Below are positions 12,342-25,762 of a DNA stretch of 64,000 nt, one piece after another. Origin of the DNA: Welwitschia mirabilis. Its lineage: Eukaryota > Gnetophyta > Gnetopsida > Welwitschiales. Location: positions 159,855,781 through 159,919,780 of the forward strand of contig JBOZIK010000001.1 of NCBI GenBank assembly GCA_051453625.1, in the 5' to 3' direction. The stretch's first letter is position 1. The number at the start of each line of letters is the position of its first letter. Below the pieces are notes generated by a model, which was given only the letters and a program-made list of their open reading frames with translations, ran no database searches and had not been told where the DNA came from. Made by a program: the position numbers and the translations under genes.

Positions 12342-13440
12342 TGTTAGATGACCAACATGTTCATATTTAATGGTGGTTTTGAGTATGTTTATAAGAACTT
12401 TTAATAAGTTTAGTGATCCAAATTAAGCATCGTTCACATCAAAGATCTAAGATAAAGAATTAAGCATAATTTGGATTAAAACTGAGTAATTATAAAGTAT
12501 TTAAAAAAATCACATGCCATTTGGTAGTGGCACATGAAACACATGGTAGAAACATGTGGCACTAACATGGTGATGACATTGAAAACACATGGCGATAGCA
12601 TCAATTGGTAGAGGCATCATGATTTAAAGGCCAAGTATTGGACTCATCATTACGAACTCCACCTAATACAAGAAGATTTCACCTAAGGCTACAAGATGAA
12701 GATTTTACCTAATGCTACCAGATAAAGAATCTTATCCATTCTATGTAGAATCCATGACAAAATTAGTAACTGCCACTTATTACTACAAGCCAAAGACTCC
12801 TAACCACTTGAATCCTACCTTTCCTATAAAAATACCTTAAGCCTTCATTTGTGGGATCATCTTTAATGCATCCAAATCACTTATAACATTAGAGAATCTT
12901 ACAACAAGGGATCCATTTACTTGTAAGAAGGGTTGTCTTTGGTGTTGGGCTATGTTTCCTCCATTGAGAATCCGTTGCTTATAAGTGAATGCATAAAGTA
13001 CATTTTGTTATTGTAATAAAGTGTGCTTCTTCCTTCTAATTCTCTCTTTCTTTCTCTTCCTTATGTTAATGTTAATTTAATACTATAGTAGATTAGATCT
13101 AGTATTAATATAGGGTATAACAGACAACTTAGATAACAAGAAGTTGGTACAATTGGTTAAGTTGATTGCATTTAAATCACTTTAATTTTCATTGCATTAC
13201 ATTTTTTACTTCCATTGCATGTCATTTATTTCATCCCATCATGTGCATCATTAATTTTATTTTAATTAATTAAAAATACCAAAAGAAAATTATTTCTTTT
13301 TCTTTTAAAGGAGTCAATCTTTTCAATACCTTCACTAGTTTACAACATTTCGGTTTATACCTTATACTAGTATGCATCATTATATACTTAACTGATAAAT
13401 AAGTCCAAAAATGTTCTGATGCATACTTAAGAGATGATCA
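12342..13440 (+). repeat. 3' LTR of first Athila-like element
   Basis: Pairs with 4093-5211. Contains the TATA box TATAAAAAT at 12825-12832 and ends gatgatca, keeping the canonical CA that the 5' copy has lost. The flank cataa follows at 13441. Confidence 0.85.
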
Positions 13441-13859
13441 CATAAAAGCCTAAAGAAACCTATAGAAGCATGTATACAAAATGACATACAAAGATTGAAG
13501 ATCCTCTTTTTAAGGTTATGAATGAAATAAGTAACAAGTATGAAGTAACAACCAAGTTAGCTATAAAAAAATAATAAACCATAGGACCCTAGTTTGAAGT
13601 GGAAGTTTTATCAAACTATATTTGCATGAGCTATATTAATTAAATTTTACCAAATTATTAGCCTAATATTGTAGTATTAGTTTTACTTAGATACTTTGTG
13701 TACATGTAAATAAAAAGGAAGAACTTTAATACATTATAATAAGTTAAATTAGACACTAGCCCATTATATTTGGCTTGAATATAGCATTTTCATCTAAGTT
13801 TAATACATTATGAGCCTAAACATCTTTTAATAAAANNNNNNNNNNAACTAATGGTAAAT

Positions 13860-15370
13860 TTAAATATAACCCTTTGGGAATTATTACATAATGACATATC
13901 ATTTCACTAGTAAAGTTTATGATCTACTTACATTATTGAGTGTTAGAAGTGGAAATTACACATAGATTAATCAGATGGATCCTAATCTTATAGGAATTTG
14001 ACTTAGAAATTAAAGATAAAATGGTTTCAATAATGTCATAGCCAATTATTTTTCACTCATTATACATAATGATTTACATGAATCTCTTTCCATTGATGAT
14101 AATTTTCCTAGTAAACATCCTTTCTCTATTTTAGTCATTTCTACGTTTTTTAATGTTGTTAATTACCTAGTTGCTAAGGTCATCCCCTTTCATTGGATCC
14201 TCACTGATAGAAATAAATTCCTAAATTAGTTAAACAGTTCTTTTGAAATAGTCCTCATTTGTTTAAATATACCCAGATTAAGTTAATCATAGATGCATTA
14301 CCTAATCAAAAATTCATGAACTCCTTAGACTTTATCATTCCAAAGCATGTGGTGATCATTATTATGCTGATAAAGTTACTACTAAAATTCTTGAATTTGG
14401 TTTTGTAAGGGCATTAATTTTTAATGATTCATAGTTCTATTATAACATCTGAAGACTACAAAAGCTCAATAGCCTTACATAATTATATATGATGCCTTTG
14501 AACCCCATTCTTGTTGTCTAACCTTTCAATATTTAAGGTGTCAATTTTCAAGGCCCATATCCTCCCTCAAATATAAACCAATATATTCTTGTTTGCATTG
14601 ATTATATCACTAAGTAGGTAGAAGTAGGTTTCTACAAGACCAACAATGCTTAAATTTTAGTGAAGTTTTTTAAGAAAAATACTCTAACTAGATTTGGTTA
14701 TCCTAGGGTCTTGATTAGTAATGGAGGTACTCATTTTTTTACACATAAATTCACAACTTCTTATCACTTATAGACTAACAAATAGGTTGAGGTTAGTAGT
14801 AGAGAAACCAAAAACATACTGTAGCTAGCAGTGAGTTCAACTAGGAAGGAGTGGTCTCACAAGCTAAATGATGTTCTGTGGGCTTATAGGATGGCTTATA
14901 AAACACCATTAAGAATGTATCTCTTTATACTAATCTATGAAAAATCTTATCATCTACTTGTAAAACTTGAACATAAAGCATATTTGGTAATTAAGAACAT
15001 GAACTTATACTTTGAGATAGAAAGAAAACAAACTTCTATCTAACCTAATAATCTTAGTAACATTAGAAATGATGCTTAAGAAATGAATGAAAAAGTACAT
15101 GATCAAAACATCCTTAGAAAAACATTTCAAGAAGGTCAATTAGTCTTACTTTAAAACTCACAATTGCATTCCTTTTTTTCTTTTTTTTTTTCTAAGTGAA
15201 CTAGTTTCTAAATGGAAAGGCCCTTACATAATAAAATATATGCTATCAAATGGTTTATTTCTCATAGAAAATCCCCAAAATGTCTAAGTATTTAAAGCTA
15301 ATGTTCATTGCCTCAAATACTTTCATCCATCCCTTCTATCTACCTATGAATTCATGAGATTTATAGATCA
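13860..15370 (+). pseudogene. pol (RH-IN): Second Athila-like pol remnant: RNase H end and integrase
   Basis: At about 13955, HRLIRWILIL-stop-EFDLEIKDK matches the end of RNase H (PRLIRWVLLLQEFDLEIKDK; the stop replaces Gln). At about 14340 an integrase zinc region reads HSKACGDHYYADKVTTKIL. Near 14700, VLISNGGTHFF matches IISDGGTHF with the second catalytic Asp now Asn; VSSRETKNIL keeps the Glu. The frame 14831-15043 (KEWSHKLNDVLWAYRMAYKT) closely matches the Athila segment DWSLRLDDALWAYRTAYKT. The C-terminal part ends near 15330. Everything upstream of the RNase H end is missing; a 10-N gap lies at 13836-13845. It lies right beside the first element, on the same strand. Confidence 0.8.
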
Positions 15371-16692
15371 TGGTTAATGACCTTTAATAAAAAAGATTGA
15401 TAATAACTGATCTCTCTATCATTTCAAATGTTGATTAAGATTAGTTATACTAATGATTTTTAAGAGAAAGTTCTGATTATTTTAAGTTAATATGTTAAAG
15501 TCACATTCATTTAAGTTTTCTAATTTTGAAAAGTATGGATGAAAAGGTTAAATCTACTTTTATATTATACTGTTTTTATTTTCAAGCATTTCATGGATAT
15601 AAGATATTTCTTAATTAGGATAATGATCTGATGACTCCTATGATGTGTATTAAAAAAAATGATGAATATAAGAAGCAGAATCAAAATAAAATTATCTCTT
15701 ATTTAAAAGCACATATTTATCTTTAATCAGTCTATATCTTTGATCAGTCTATTGGGTTTAGTTAACTACATCAAGACTATGAACCTTCCTAGCAATGTAC
15801 CACTCATATTTTCAAAATTAGCATGCTTAATTCTATTGGAAAAAAATGCAATAATACTAGATTCTCATACTTATGATTATAGGAAAAAAAGTGGACTAGA
15901 AATTAAGGTGGAAATTAGAGACCTTATATATTCTATTTTCTTTTACATTTGTACTTGAGATTTAATACAAAATATTGAATTTTCATTAGTTACTTAGTCA
16001 ATACTATACTTGTTTGATATTAAGGTCCATTAAATAAACTTAAAAATAATAAAAGTTATAACTAAAAAATTCCATTATCTTGGTTAAATTATGTTTGTCA
16101 TTCATAAACTGCATAGTTGAGTTCCATTCATATTTTCATTTTTCATTTTCACATCCATCCACTCTTATTTTCATCTTATCCTGATTCTATGAGAAATAAG
16201 ATCATGAGGCATAAATGTTTTTATTATGGATTGGAATTTTGCTTCATGTTTATCCTAAAAAGGAAAAATTCAAGCTTTAGCAAGAAGAGATTAGTTGGAA
16301 GTTGGAGATTGCGATTTCTCATTAGATAGATTTTTCATTAGTGTTGTAGTTGTATTACTTTACATATTTCTCTTTTACAATAAAATTACATATCATCAAA
16401 CATATTTCCTAAGGGTGTATCAATATGTTCTAAAAACTTTCATTAAACTTTTCTATCTTTTCAAACTTTGATAACAAAGTTCAACTTTGATTAGGGTTAT
16501 GGAATTTAAATTTTTCAAGTAAATTTATGATTTTGATGCCTTTTTGTTTTCAAAAATTGGTTAAAGAATTTCACAGGTTATATCAATTTTTCATAATTGA
16601 ATGTATTTCTTTAAAATTTTTTCATATTAAATCATTATTTATCATGATTTTTGTTTAGGATCTAACAAAATTCTAGTCAGTGTATGATAACA
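15371..16692 (+). other. Post-pol region of second Athila-like element, no gene seen
   Basis: No protein homology found; frames at 15740-15958 and 16117-16329 are unassigned. Near 16462, caaactttgataacaaagtt resembles the sequence often seen shortly before Athila 3' LTRs, and a similar string occurs at about 41077. Confidence 0.4.
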
Positions 16693-16960
16693 TGTAAAAA
16701 TTGACATTTATATGAAGTATATCATATCAATTTAGCTTAAGTGAAGATGTTACATTAACTATTTTATCATAAAAAGATGTTTTTTATTATTTTTGATATT
16801 ATTTGTAAAATTATGCATTTCCCCATGATGATTTCAGGTATTATGTTGCATTCTAGAGTAGATGTTGGAAGGTGAAAGTATTTTAGCTAAAAAACACTAA
16901 TGGTATCATCTAGATCATTAGTGCTGCTCGTGTCTTAGATAAAAAGGGGACTTTTTTGAG

Positions 16961-17172
16961 AAAGTTGTTCCTAGTATTTTATTTATCATTTTTTTGAAAC
17001 CCCTTTAGGTTTTCTNNNNNNNNNNNNNNNNNNNNNNNNNNNNNNNNNNNNNNNNNNNNNNNNNNNNNNNNNNNNNNNNNNNNNNNNNNNNNNNNNNNNN
17101 NNNNNNNNNNNNNNNACAAAGTTGTTCCTAGTATTTTATTTATCATTTTTTTGAAACCCCTTTAGGTTTTCT
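16961..17172. other. Assembly gap with identical 55-bp flanks
   Basis: Bases 16961-17015 and 17118-17172 are identical and sit on either side of exactly 100 N. This is the pattern of two overlapping contig ends that were scaffolded but not merged, so the duplication is probably not real. Confidence 0.85.
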
Positions 17173-17471
17173 TGAATAACATCTCATCCGTGCAGGTTGT
17201 TGAGCATTGAAATAAATTTTTGTTTATGGGATCTTCCCATTCTTTTTATTTTAATAATGTCGATAGATCAAAAAATCTTACATAGATATGAATAATAATC
17301 CTCAACATTACATTTTGGAGTTGTCTTGGGAAAAATTCTTTTTCTAGTTGTGGGATCAAATAATTACAATAGTAACTCAACTAAAATCATGTAGTCATAA
17401 AAGTGTCAAATTCTTACATGTGAAACGCTAAATGAAAACCCTAATTGAGAAATTGTAACCCTATTTTTGCC

Positions 17472-17480
17472 TATAAAAAG
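17472..17480 (+). promoter_or_regulatory. TATA box in probable LTR
   Basis: TATAAAAAG preceded by ccctatttttgcc and followed by gagcaaatgccctcatct, the layout of LTR promoters in Athila-type elements. Confidence 0.5.
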
Positions 17481-17900
17481 GAGCAAATGCCCTCATCTAT
17501 AACAATATTTTAATGGTAAAAGTGATATAGATCTTAAAGTGTCAGATCTTCACTACATTGTTTAAAGTTCCTCATTTTGGATAGAGCTAGTTCCACAGCT
17601 AGCTTGATGATTTTGTATCAACTTTAGTTTTATTTCTTCAAAGTACTATAGTTCCTATTATTTAATGAAATAGAAGTAGATCTTCATTCTTGGTTTTGAG
17701 TTGCAATTAACATTGTACTTTTAATTCTTGAATAAACCTATATGTTTATAAAGTATTATTATTTCTTGAGTAAGTCTCTTTACTCACATTTCAGTTCATA
17801 GTTTATCTTGTTTGATGATTTTTGGACATCCTTCTCCTACTTTCCATGTTTGACTTAGATTGTGAAAGATCAAAGTGACTAAGCAATTCAACACTACTCA

Positions 17901-20900
17901 TGTAATGAATGGGATTATGTCATCATGATCTAAGCCATACAAAATTAGCAATTTACATTATATTATTAAAGTAAAGACTTTGTTTTTAGAAAATTTAGGT
18001 TAGTAGTTTAAAGTTAGTTCATTTCTATGCTTTTGCCATTAGAAGTATTTCATCACAAATATTGATTTCCATTTTTTAAAAATATTTTATAAGTTTAGAG
18101 AGGTGTTGCATTGTCACTATCTTAGTTTTTTACCTCAATTTATCCTTGTGGATTGAATGACACTGGGACTTTGCTAGAACGTGAGTCTTAGTTAATTTTG
18201 TAAAAGTTGGCCTTGAACATGTACAAAAGAGTGTATTACAAGAAGCATGAAATAATGTTATGCTTTTAAAAATAAATGTAAATCTTTAGATATTTGGTAT
18301 TAGAAGGTGAAAAAGCAAGTACTTCAATGTATAATTTATTCCACAAATCTATATGAATGTCTTGTGTGGAGGCTAGACCTTTCTGGTAAATATTGGAATA
18401 ATATTTAAAGATTAAAAAAGGTTCTTTTTCTAGATAAATTGAAAGTAAAATCTTAAAATCCTTATCATATGTTGTTACTTGAACTAGATATGTTGCTAAT
18501 GAAAGCTAAAGTGATGTTATAATTCATTGCATGTAATTAGAATTTAGAAAATTTAAGTATCAATAAATACTCTAGAGAAATTTTAAAAAGCACTAAGAAG
18601 AAAGGATGGTTTTCTTAAGTTGTGAAATGGATTAACAAAGGAGACATTACACTTTAAAAACATTAACAAGATAGTGAAGAAAAAGGTTTTGTACAAATTT
18701 TGGTCTAATATAAAAGGTAAGAAAAATTTTTATCTTCTACACATAAGAGACAATCAGTTAGGGGATGAAGAAGCTTATCTCACAACTAAAACCCCTCTAA
18801 TAATTCATAGCCTAATAAGAGGAATCAGATTAAGCTCTTATCATTTAAGAATTCAAGCTAAAATATAGGCTAACATTTCAAGAGAAGATAACATTTATTG
18901 ATGAGGTGCCATAGATGATTTGGAAGAAGAACAATATGTTCTTCTTGGTTGCCCTTCTACTACACATATAACAAGCCAGTAAAATGTTATAATGTATGAT
19001 CTACATGAAAGTTTTCAAATGCACTTTATATTTGTATGCCAGTTTATAGCATGAGCCTTGGATTTACATAAGATGTATGTTAGTTTCGTGTAATAAATCT
19101 TGTGATTCTTTAGATATAATAAAATACATAAGTTTCATAAAGGCTTCTTAAGAGATTTAAATTATAAGATGATACCATTTAGAACTATGAAAATTTTTTA
19201 ACACCCACATCATGAATGAAGGGGCTATCATATAAAGGGCTATTTTCCTTATAGAACTTCAAGTATGAAGCACAATTAAAAATTAAATTTATAGATTAGA
19301 GTAAGACTTTATATCTTTGACTTAAAAACCTGTTCCATCCTTTATAGACATAATGGTTGATGAAGTTGATTGATAAATTAGTTAAGTGGAAGAAATGCTT
19401 AAAGGAGTGCACAATTCTACTTGTTATAAAGTATAATGCTGTGTTTATATATTTAGACTTAAAACTTTACAGAAGTTCATAGACATTGTCATAGATGTAT
19501 TACATCCTACAATCCTTACTTATGATGCTCAGACATAATATGTTATTCTTTAATCCATTAAATATGAGATTGTAATACTTATATAAAAAAAGAAGACATT
19601 ACATTCCATCTTAAATAAGCTTCATAGTTTATATGGAATAATCAAGAAAAAATAAGAGATAAAACATGGAACTTTAAGAAACTTTAAGGTAACTTATTAA
19701 TTAATCTAACCAACTTCAAAAATCTAGATGAATAACTATAAATACAAGGTAAAACGTTAATAAGATGACATGTCAAAGCATATCTTTTAATATTATCATT
19801 AAGTTATGATATGTACTATTAAAAAATTATGACATGATTATGAAATCTATTTAGAAATGATAAACCTAAACATTTTTTATTTATGAACAATAACTATGTT
19901 TCATTAAATGTATTAATGTTATGCAGATGAGAATCTCAAGTTAACTTTAGACAATGTTCTTCTAGTATAATTTGGGAAGATAAGTAGTGAATGCCAATAT
20001 ATAGATTCAAATATATAGTATTACACTCTGAGGTTAGGAACATCTTACATCGATATATTTTTAAATTCATAAAAATTAAAACAAAAATGATAAGAGAAAA
20101 AAGAAGGTACTATCTAATAATGACATAAAGAATACTAACAATAGTAAGAATTTTAATGCTATTAATTCAAATGTAGAATGAATCTTGATTGTGGCTTTTG
20201 TAGGTAGAGACATATTTAAATGATGAAAAGAAGAGATAGGGCTATGTATGTAGCTATAAGAAGTGAATACTATAGACTAATATCTTGTTTATTCTTATCC
20301 AATCATGAATCACAAGATTTTTATAGAGTTTTTCTAGGATTAGTTAAAAGTTATTTTTGGATTAAAATCTATTACCAAAACAATTCCTAGTAAAAGATAA
20401 GAAAGTCAAAGGGGGAAAAAACTTAAATAAATGACTAGTAGTTTTTAGAAAGCTATTTTAGATGAATAAGAATAACTTAAAGGAAAAAAAAATTCTTTTT
20501 TAGAATAACTCTTAAAATGTAGAAGAGGAAGTCTAGAAATAAGGATATGTAAGGTGAAGGTTATAAAACATATCAATTGTTTACCATGAGTTTTATTTAA
20601 GGCTAAAACTAAAACTAAGTTGTTTTATTATGTTTGAAGACCTAATAGAACTATTAAATAAGATTTATGTACATCTCATGAAAATCTAAATGGATTTAAT
20701 AAAATGAAATCTTGTTATAGAGTGCATTTGAAAAAATTCACACAAACTTTGTGCTATAACTGCATCTACTCCTTAAGAAATAAGTTGTGAGATGAATAAC
20801 AAGAATATGTGCATCCTTTGAGTAGACAATTCTATAAGTGCATTCCTCTTTAGGGATGTTTTTCCATCTTCCAATTTTAATTCTTAAATAATGCAAACTT

Positions 20901-21079
20901 GATCTCACTCTACTTATTACATATATAAGCTCTAGAGAAATTTGAGCTACAAGGTCATTTTCTTCATATTATAATTAGTTACCTCTAATTTTTAAGAGAA
21001 TTTTTTTCCTAAATCTTTGGATTTGACTAGATCTTCTAAAGAAATTTTTCTTTAACTATATTATGAATGTATTTTGTAT
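17901..21079. other. AT-rich region without recognised gene
   Basis: Both strands were read. The only frame above 60 codons is 18674-18868 (64 codons, basic), without recognisable homology. No LTR pairs, tRNA or microsatellite of note. Confidence 0.5.
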
Positions 21080-21099
21080 TATCTCTTACATCATTAAAT

Positions 21100-22520
21100 T
21101 TGATGTTCCACTTGTTAAGCTAACCACCCTCTTAATTATACCCTACTTTCTCTCTTAAGCATTTTATTACCATTTTAAAAAAACTGATTACATCAAAGTT
21201 TTTTAGTTTTTAGCAATAAATAGTAAATTAACAATAAGCTTTAGCTTCCAAAGGTAAAAAACCTATTTCAATAAGTAACATTTGGTAGGGTTTTTAAAAT
21301 TTTACCTTTTATATCATATAGTAAAAATAGATTTTGCACTATTTTAGTATTATTCTAGTTTTTTATGAAAAGTCTTAGAACCTAAACTAGATAGTTATAC
21401 GAATAGTGAAGTAAATAATGAATTAAAGAATTTTATTCCTAACATTCCAAGCCCAAATTTAAAGCTTTATAATTATTTTTAAAATCATAACAAGCTTTTA
21501 GGGCCACTGCTATTTACTTCGTAGTGCACATGTTCGACTTATAACTATTAGCACAAAGAATGACCAAATATTATGTAGAACTAACCCCTTGTATTTAATG
21601 ACTATTAATCAAAAAAATCATATACTTTATTTCTAGGAAACCAAATAATTATCTTATTAGTTTCATCATCTACAGTCATATTAAAAAGATACAAATAAGA
21701 TGCTAAGTTTCAAAGCATCTCCTACATATCCTTTTCTAAGGAAGAAAGTGGAATGATGTCATCTTCATAAAAAATAAAATTGACAAGATTGCTTTCCACT
21801 TTAAATGAATAATTGTAATAAGCTGTATCAAACCATTTTCTAAATCATTAACAAATATTACAAATAAGGTTAGGCTTAAGAGTTAACCTTGTTTTACTTT
21901 AACTTTAGTAAGAAACTATGCTGTCTCATTAGATTTCTCATCTCTAATTTGAATGATGACTTTTTAATATAACCTTAGAAAGACAACTATTGAATGATGA
22001 GGAGTTTCAATATCAACAATTGTTACTAAATATTTTTCTCATTGATAGAATTATAAGCTTTTAAGAAATGGATTAAATAAATAAAAATATTTTTATCAGT
22101 TCTTTTTGTAAAATATATGTACTATTTGAGAGTTATTAAATAATTGATTATAAAATGATATGGTCGAAATCCTACCTAGGCTATAGTTCTAAAATTATTC
22201 TTGTAAGTTTAATTACTAAGCCTCTTATCAAATATGGCTTCTAAATATTTTGCAAAAAATATTACTAATTGTGATTATTTTGTGATTGTTCAAATTTGCC
22301 CTATTGCATTTTTTGTGAAGGATAATTGCTTATCATTTATAATCTAATCCTAGAGTAATGCTTTCATTTAAAACTCTATAAATTTCTTTCTGAATGTATA
22401 GTGCTCTTAATTATAAAAGTTTAACATATAGGCCATTAACATTTATAGCTTTTCTAATAGCTAACCTATTAAGACTTTCAGCCACTTCAACTTTAGAAAA
22501 CTATAACTTATTATGTGATT
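21100..22520 (-). pseudogene. LINE reverse transcriptase remnant
   Basis: Read downward on the minus strand: KVEVAESLNRLAIRKAINVN matches EVxEAIxxLKxxKAxGxDG; NRANLNNHKIITISNIFCKI matches GDxxNxxNYRGITIxNxxxKxF; EKYLVTIVDIE matches the FVDFxKAFD region; TKVKVKQG then SLTLFVIFVNDLENGL matches GVKQGxxLSPxLFxxFINDL. Near 21760 FYEDDIIPLSSLEKDM matches YADDIxLLSxxEKDLQ, so both catalytic Asp remain with Ala changed to Glu. A later FLPLEAKA block resembles the ElGxxPL word of animal LINEs. Multiple stops and frameshifts. Confidence 0.65.
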
Positions 22521-23049
22521 GTAAAATGTGACATTCCTCATATTTCTATTAAGAAATGAACATTATTAAAGGGAAAAGTAAAATTCATAGAAGCTTTACC
22601 TCTTAGCATCTTCCAAAACTATTTTAAACTTTTTTTGGATCATATAGAACTTTTTTTTCTACTTTTTGAGCAGGGTTCCTTGGTTTCTCTTTTTTAAATT
22701 TTGAACTATGTTCTTATGTCTTTTAAGTAAATCATTTCTTTATTTCTTTCTTGTAGATTTGATGTTCAAGAAAGCTTGGTTATAGATCTTTATCAAACCA
22801 TTATTTTTAATAGCTATGCTTCTGCATCCTGATCACTATTGAAGAGTATTTAATCAATACTTGTGTTGATGTAGTGTTGTTACTTCTCGAATTCCATAAA
22901 GTTTATGTTGCCTCTTAAAAATTTTATTTTATTTTGATGTAGCTATCATGAAAATTTATTTTTTCTTTAGCTAATTTTCTAGATTAACCCTGAGTCATGA
23001 AGTTTAAATGATTATTACAACATTTAGGTAGTTGTTCTCCTACCTTGAA

Positions 23050-23480
23050 ATTTAAAATAAGATGAAGATCTATAAGATTAACTGAAGAATGTCAATGTAA
23101 GAATTGCCTTAATGTCCTTAAAAATTAAAATCTTTAGTATCATAAAATTATTCCAATCAGTATAAATTATAATATCCCTAGAAAATGCCCATTCTAGGAG
23201 TTTTTCTTTCATTTTATTAAAAGTTCCATCTAATGAATTTCTATTTCGAGATGTTTTATTACTTTCTAAACTACCAAGTTCATCTTCCCATTATAAAATT
23301 TTAACTCTTCAAGAAGTGGTCTTTGCATTACAATAATCACAAATGAAGACTAAATCATTCTTTCTAAAATTTATTATGTTTTATTCTAGGTATTAAAAAG
23401 GATAATCTCTAGAGAAACCTTCATTATTATAGATTGAAGCTTTTCCCATGGTAAAATAACAAAAGTCCAAATAAGACAAA
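23050..23480 (-). pseudogene. LINE endonuclease (APE-type) remnant
   Basis: On the minus strand NDLVFICDYCNAKTTS fits the GDFNARTG block of apurinic-type endonucleases, and SRNRNSLDGTFNKMKEKLLE fits the block R.SxDxxxNxxGxxLLE that follows it in many animal LINEs. The normal GDFN is already altered. The enzyme would nick target DNA to prime reverse transcription. The N-terminal half is not recognisable. Confidence 0.5.
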
Positions 23481-24599
23481 ATAGTAGATAAATGAAGTAT
23501 AAGCCAATGAAAATATTTCTAAGCATATTTATTTTCTAATTTTATATAATGGGTTAAATGATTCTAGATAACAAAAGTTATTTCACATGAAGATATTCAT
23601 TTTCTAGCTTCCTAATTGTTCTTTATGCGAATCTTTGCAAAATTAGGAATAAAAAAGTCCTTAAAGCCTTCATTTCTTACATTTAATACTATTTAATACT
23701 ATTTCCTTAGTTTTAACATTGCAATTAATGTTTAAGAAATCATAGGATAAATGAATTATGTGTTCTTTGAAACATACATATTTTTTTATGACAATGATAT
23801 TCTTTACATTGAGATATGCTAATTTTCCTTCATTTAATTCTTTTTAAATCTTATTCCATTCCTATGATTTTTCTTTTTTTTTCCTGTAAAGTTATATTTG
23901 ATATCCAAATCTTTCTCCTTTCAACTTGTTCTAATTATTTCACACTCTATCTTTAGCAAAATGCTCCTTGAAGGGGATGATAATGTGATATGTTTTTTCT
24001 CATTTTTAACCTCTTCTACAGGCATCTTGAATGGATGGTTCTTGGATGTGCATTTGATCATTGGGAATTTATGAATGATCTATATTAAACCTTTATTTTT
24101 TTAATTTTATAAGTGCTTACTATATGAAGGTTGAGTGCTATTTCCATTTTTCCTCTCCTTTCTTCATTTGCACTAAGATTATCAAGTTAACCTCAAGCTT
24201 TTGTTGAAGCTTTATTTTTCTTTAGATTAACTTCTCTTTGATATAAGTTAGTTTTATCAAAAGATGCATGTTGTTTTTTAAGATTTAAAAAGTTTTTAAT
24301 TGAGTTCATTAATATGTGCCAAATGATGTGAAAAACTTGCATTTATAAGATTTTGATAACAACTTTTATGCTATTCATTTGNNNNNNNNNNCATTTGTAC
24401 AATCATTATAATTCATTCTGATTTTGAAATAGTGATTGTTTACTTCATTACTTATTTGCTTGTTCTTATAACCCCAATATAATCCTTTCCTAATTTCTTA
24501 TTCTAGTGTTTTTTTATTTATTTTTCTATTTTTGGGCATGCACATTAGAAATTGGATGAAATCTTAGTTTCTAAAACCCTAGTTCACTTAGATTAACTT
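23481..24599. other. AT-rich region without recognised gene
   Basis: Nothing recognised on either strand. A 10-N gap at 24382-24391 has catttg on both sides, again suggesting an unmerged overlap. Confidence 0.45.
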
Positions 24600-25762
24600 A
24601 TTTATTTTTCACTAGTCTTTGTCAAAATGTCCTTTAATGATCTATTATAGAAATCCTACAGTGCAAGAAAGAAGGAGAAATATTATTAACATCAATTTTA
24701 TATCTTCCATTGTAGAAATATGATGTGATAACAAAAAACCCTTATTGATGAGTATCTTTTGGTGCTTAATGAAATCTTTACATGATTCGATAGTGATAGT
24801 GATGCTGAGAAAACCTAATAGAGGTTGAACTTGATGTGATTTTGAGGTTACTTAGACTCAAATTTCTATGTGCATCAATGTTTCTTAAATTTAATGTGTT
24901 TGTGGATTAGATTAACATGCAACAATAAAAATGAGACATAAGAATAATGATAAAGGATTAGGATTATTTTGTTCTAATTAACTTAATTAGGAAAAACATT
25001 TAGAATTTTTATTACTAAAATAGAGCTTAGAGCTATAGGATATTAAAGGAAATTAATTATTTTGATGTTTTTATATAGTATTTTTTATCCTGGAGAAAAG
25101 GAATTTTGAGTTAGAAAAAAATGATTTTATAAACTAGATATGAGCATGTCATTTAAGATTCAAAATTTGAAATATAGCCTTGGGGGTTTAGGAATCATTT
25201 TCAAAATCTTAGAGAAATTAAACAAAAAAAATTGGAAATTTGTCCTTTTTGCAAAAAATAAATTTTCTTTTGGTATCAATCTAGAATGTATGCATACTAT
25301 CATACATATTATTAAACAATCATAATTTAGAAAGCAACATTGGATTTTATGAAATAGAAATCAAAAGAACAAATGCATAGAAGGGTTCTTTCTAGAATTT
25401 AAAAAATGCTTCCATATATGGAAACAAGTATTTAGAAGAAATGATATGTAGTGAATGACATTTAAAAAATTAGATTATCCATTTCAAAATCCTTCTGTTA
25501 ATTATCAAAAAAGAAGAGCAAATGTTAAAAGATAGAAATAAGAATCAAATTAATGGATTTATAAAGTTCTAAAATAAAGCTTTAGCCTATATAGAAGAAC
25601 CAATAACTCCTAACCCTAGAAGTGCTAATGTTAGTTAAGTTACAAGGTAAGAATGATAGAAGAATAAATTTTAAGGAAAAAAAAGGAAAGAAAATAAAAG
25701 ATTGTACACTACAACTTACAAACTTGAAAGTAGCCACATAGGAGCCTTATGCTTTGAAGCAA

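Larger units (their letters stand above)
4093..13440 (+). mobile_element. Athila-like Ty3/gypsy retrotransposon, complete structure, dead coding
   Basis: Two direct LTRs (4093-5211 and 12342-13440) enclose gag, protease, RT, RNase H and integrase remnants in Ty3/gypsy order. The primer site after the 5' LTR fits the 3' end of tRNA-Asp, as in Athila elements, and pol reads like that lineage (an MDDFS RT motif and GTHF in integrase). The 5-bp flanks are tacaa and cataa; they differ by two C/T changes, so a decayed target duplication of cacaa is plausible. Every domain has stops and frameshifts. By eye the LTRs are roughly 80-85% identical, so the insertion is old. Lineage is assigned from remembered family features, not a search. 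Confidence 0.85.
16693..17900 (+). repeat. Probable LTR of second Athila-like element (right end uncertain)
   Basis: Begins TGTAAAAATTGACATTTATA, nearly the same terminus as the LTR at 41323 (TGCAAAAATTAACATTTATA). A TATA box (TATAAAAAG, 17472-17480) followed by gagcaaatgccctcatct has the layout of an Athila LTR promoter. No partner LTR was found in the window, so the right border is a guess. A 100-N gap lies at 17016-17115. Confidence 0.45.
21080..23480 (-). mobile_element. LINE remnant of animal-like RTE/CR1 type
   Basis: A non-LTR retrotransposon read on the minus strand, endonuclease first (about 23480 to 23050), then RT (about 22520 to 21600) and a C-terminal part (to about 21080). The protein blocks resemble the endonuclease-reverse transcriptase ORF of RTE, CR1 and related LINEs of animals more than the L1-like LINE at 24600-29290. 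No target duplication or tail was identified. The clade call comes from remembered motifs and needs a phylogeny. Confidence 0.6.

Noticed and set aside
18674-18868. 64-codon basic frame
   Set aside because: No homology, no context, length within chance.
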